From positions 63,967,249 through 64,031,248 of the forward strand of contig NC_088295.1 in assembly GCF_032854445.1 (NCBI RefSeq): DNA of 64,000 nucleotides, in the 5' to 3' direction. Positions 61,882 through 64,000 of the stretch are shown here, one piece after another (the first letter of the stretch is position 1; the number at the start of each line of letters is the position of its first letter). Below the pieces are notes generated by a model. It was not told the origin of the DNA. It worked only from the letters and a program-made list of their open reading frames with translations, and searched no databases. The translations under genes and the position numbers were made by a program. This DNA comes from Liolophura sinensis (lineage: Eukaryota; Mollusca; Polyplacophora; Chitonida; Chitonidae).

Positions 61882-63100
61882 TCACCAGAACAAACTAGCC
61901 CAGCCAGCAAATGTAATCCAAAGTGTTGGAAAACCGTCCAGGTAATCGCTCTCAAAATCACCTGATAAAGTTATCTGAGATTAGAGAAGCGAATCCACCC
62001 TGAGGCCTCTAATGATGTCTGCACGCGAGCCAATGAAAACCTCTTTCGATTCACGTTTTCGTCTCAACTCAAACTTCAACCAATCGCTTATCAATTATGC
62101 AAATTTCTCCCCGTTGCGAGCCGTGTTCTCAGAGAGACACGGCTGTCCATAGGATAATGACGCTGCGCGTAACAACTCTGTGTTCAGTGACAAGCCGGCT
62201 ACCACTGACATCCACGTTGCCAATGGAAACCATTTTTGTTTGCTTTTGTGCGGACTATAATGGACTCACTCACCAGCCGGATGTTCGCTTACGGGTTTGA
62301 TGGAGATTGGGAGTGTCCCTATTGAAACAGGCCGTGATCACTAGATCGAGCCAGCTCTATTAGGCGATATTAGATGAATATATATCAGGACCTTTCCATC
62401 TGTGTACAGATAACTAACGCCATCTCTTGATTTCTCCTCCCTCCCCCCCTCCTTCAATATTTGGTCATAGGTGTATGTCAAAGTGTTACAGAGCTAACGA
62501 CATGCTTGTGATGTATTGACTTTAATCGCCCGTGACTTTTCAAAAATTGCCCTTGGCAGTTTTAACCGCATCCCTCTGGCCTTTCTGCACTGGCCACATC
62601 GATTTCAATCAAACTGCTCACATACACCTCCAACAATGCCAGGACAATGTCCCTGATTAAATCAATTCGTAATTTCGTTAACTTAATGCCAGCCATACAT
62701 TTCCCTTGTCTTCGGACAAATACACTTATTACAACACATTATTCAAACACCTGTCATTTTATGATGTGTTACCAACATGACGGAGAATTCTACGGATTAT
62801 CAAAAAAGGAAACAAAAAAAGAAAATGACCAGTTTACTGGCTCGGGGATACTTTGGCATATTTTAAATTTTTTTTGTATACCACACCTCACTGAAAACAC
62901 AAAGTATAATAATGTTTTATTCTACTTAAGAGATCACGCGTCATGGGCAGAGGTTGTAGGAAATTTAAGAGATCAGATGTAAAAAATTTTAAACCTAGTG
63001 CAAGCTATATCTGACAAGACTAGATGTTTCGTTGGATTATATTGACTGACTGATTCGAGTGGATCACCGTGCTCATGAATAAATTTTTACTTATATGAAC
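61882..63100. other. TH upstream region
   Basis: Non-coding. The TH promoter and any non-coding first exon should be here. The only motifs of note are a CCAAT box (62080-62084) and an octamer (62097-62104). A TATATAT at about 62377-62384 is too far from the start codon to judge. No exon is seen in 62110-63100. Confidence 0.4.
62080..62104. promoter_or_regulatory. CCAAT box and POU octamer upstream of TH
   Basis: CCAAT at 62080-62084 and ATGCAAAT at 62097-62104 (ATTTGCAT on the TH strand), about 200-220 bp upstream of the TH start codon. The octamer is the classic POU-homeodomain site, and POU factors act in many neuronal lineages. Single short motifs, so a suggestion only. Confidence 0.25.
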
Positions 63101-63107
63101 AGGTTTA

Positions 63108-63593
63108 TGGGTGAAGCAAGCCGACGTGCCCAGAGTAAACCATTACCTTCACCAGGTATCTGACAAACCGACGTGCCCAGAGTAAATCATCGGCCTTTAC
63201 CAGGTGCCTGACCATCCGACATGCCCAGAGTAAACCACCGGCCTTCACCAGGCACCTGACAAACCGTCGTGCGAAGGAGAAAACCACAGGCCTTCACCAG
63301 GTAACTGACCAACTGGCGTGTCCAGAGTAAACCACGGACCTTCACCAAGGACCTAACAAACTGGCATGCCCAGAGTAAACCATCGGCCTTCACAAGGTAC
63401 CTGCCAAAGCGACGTGCACAGAGTAAACCATCGGCCTTCACCAGGTACCTGCCAAACTGACGTGCCCAGAGTAAATCATCGGCCTTCATCAGGTATCTAA
63501 CAAACCGACAGGCCCAGAGGAAACCATTGGCCTTCACCAGGTACCTGACAAACCGTTGTGCGAAGGAGAAAACCACTGACCTTCACCAGTCAC
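63108..63593. repeat. 48-bp minisatellite, about 10 units
   Basis: Unit close to 'ctgacaaaccgacgtgccca' 'gagtaaaccatcggccttca' 'ccaggtac'. The 48-bp period was counted between 63161 and 63209, and a few units are 49 bp. Because 48 is a multiple of three, the minus strand keeps an open frame of 16-residue repeats (RYLVKADGLLWARRFV type), an artefact. The right edge coincides with the splice donor of the candidate exon at 63594-63676. Confidence 0.92.
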
Positions 63594-63676
63594 CTGAAAA
63601 ATCTCTTGAAACGGCGAGAGTTGCATTGAAAAACGCGTCCTCGATGGCTTTAATCATCTGAGCCACCGAGGCCACC
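63594..63676 (-). CDS. orphan candidate exon of an unidentified gene
   Basis: On the minus strand a strong acceptor, 'tatttcctacag', precedes 83 nt with one open frame: 27 codons starting VASVAQMIKAIEDAFF. They end at TTTTTCAG|gtgact. The other two frames contain stops, and the open one has a plausible amphipathic-helix composition. It would start with 2 bases of a split codon carried over and end with 1 base carried on, so it is internal. The rest of the gene would lie beyond the right edge (5') and downstream towards TH, but I found no partner exon inside the window. I do not recognise the family. Chance is a real alternative at this length. Confidence 0.4.
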
Positions 63677-63704
63677 CTGTAGGAAATACATTAATGTACA
63701 CCAA

Positions 63705-63895
63705 TATTCCTGGTTGAGCGGTATATAGGTTTGTTAAAACAAGCAGCCTTTCTTCAAATATGTTACGTGTTCAAATCCAGCTCTGGCGGGATCGGCTGAG
63801 GCATTTTTGCCAAATGATTGGAGATCTTCCCTGAGCCCAGTTCAGATGTATCTAATCATAAACCGTAACGTGGCAACAAAAGTAAATATTATTAA
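63705..63895 (+). mobile_element. tRNA-derived SINE head
   Basis: B-box-like 'gtgttcaaatccagctctgg' (63768) identical over 15 bp to the copy at 7562, followed by a diverged body. The tail is not clear. Confidence 0.5.
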
Positions 63896-64000
63896 GAAAA
63901 TATGTGAATATATGATTATAGGTATCTACAGGCACTGCTTTCAGGGCAAACATAAACTGAACAAGTTTCCCGTGATCTTAAAACATTCTCAATTCGTATA

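Noticed and set aside
62157-62163. A CRE half-site upstream of TH
   Set aside because: TGACGC is too short and common to call.
63105-63576. 129-codon open frame on the minus strand with 16-residue repeats
   Set aside because: Product of the 48-bp array. The candidate exon's frame hits a stop four codons into the array, so it does not continue into it.

Overview
This is eukaryotic nuclear DNA. Three genes are split into many short exons with GT..AG introns, the spacers are AT-rich and full of tRNA-derived SINEs, MITE-like elements and minisatellites, and nothing looks bacterial or organellar. The proteins are bilaterian, and the commonest SINE (an AAAT-type tail preceded by a block reading roughly 'gtgaaatattcttgagtacggcg') is a type I associate with molluscs and related lophotrochozoans. 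My best guess is a mollusc. The phylum is inferred, not proven.

Layout, left to right: (1) 1,094-8,590, plus strand, a nine-exon gene for SKA3, the outer-kinetochore subunit of the SKA complex (516 aa). (2) 8,591-13,114, a spacer with a 39-bp minisatellite (about 24 units), SINE copies and a paired E-box inverted repeat. (3) 13,127-35,671, plus strand, a twelve-exon gene for a 944-aa protein I do not recognise. It has an acidic disordered N-terminus, four QT[E] motifs at exact 11-residue spacing that resemble dynein light chain (LC8) sites, a coiled coil, and a proline-rich C-terminal part. Its 9.3-kb intron 10 holds a 37-bp minisatellite. (4) 35,672-39,606, the spacer between two convergent genes, with a perfect hairpin carrying a poly(A) signal on each strand. 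(5) 39,607-61,881, minus strand, a complete eleven-exon tyrosine hydroxylase gene (506 aa) with iron ligands, the RRxSLIED regulatory site and the TH-type active-site Asp all readable. Its introns hold MITEs, a broken Penelope-like reverse transcriptase fragment, (TA)n tracts and SINEs. (6) 61,882-64,000, the TH upstream region, then one orphan candidate exon on the minus strand whose splice donor runs straight into a 48-bp minisatellite.

All exon chains were built by hand from splice sites, and reading phase closes exactly across every junction of the three genes. The genes do not form a functional unit: SKA3 is a mitotic factor, TH makes L-DOPA for catecholamines (and in molluscs often for shell or pigment chemistry), and the middle gene looks like a cytoskeletal or adaptor scaffold. 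The most unusual signals are two separate minisatellites whose repeat unit includes a copy of a neighbouring 5' splice site, the evenly spaced LC8-like array, the duplicated SKA3 motifs, and a nested inverted-repeat element in a TH intron that carries three TGACGTCA sites.
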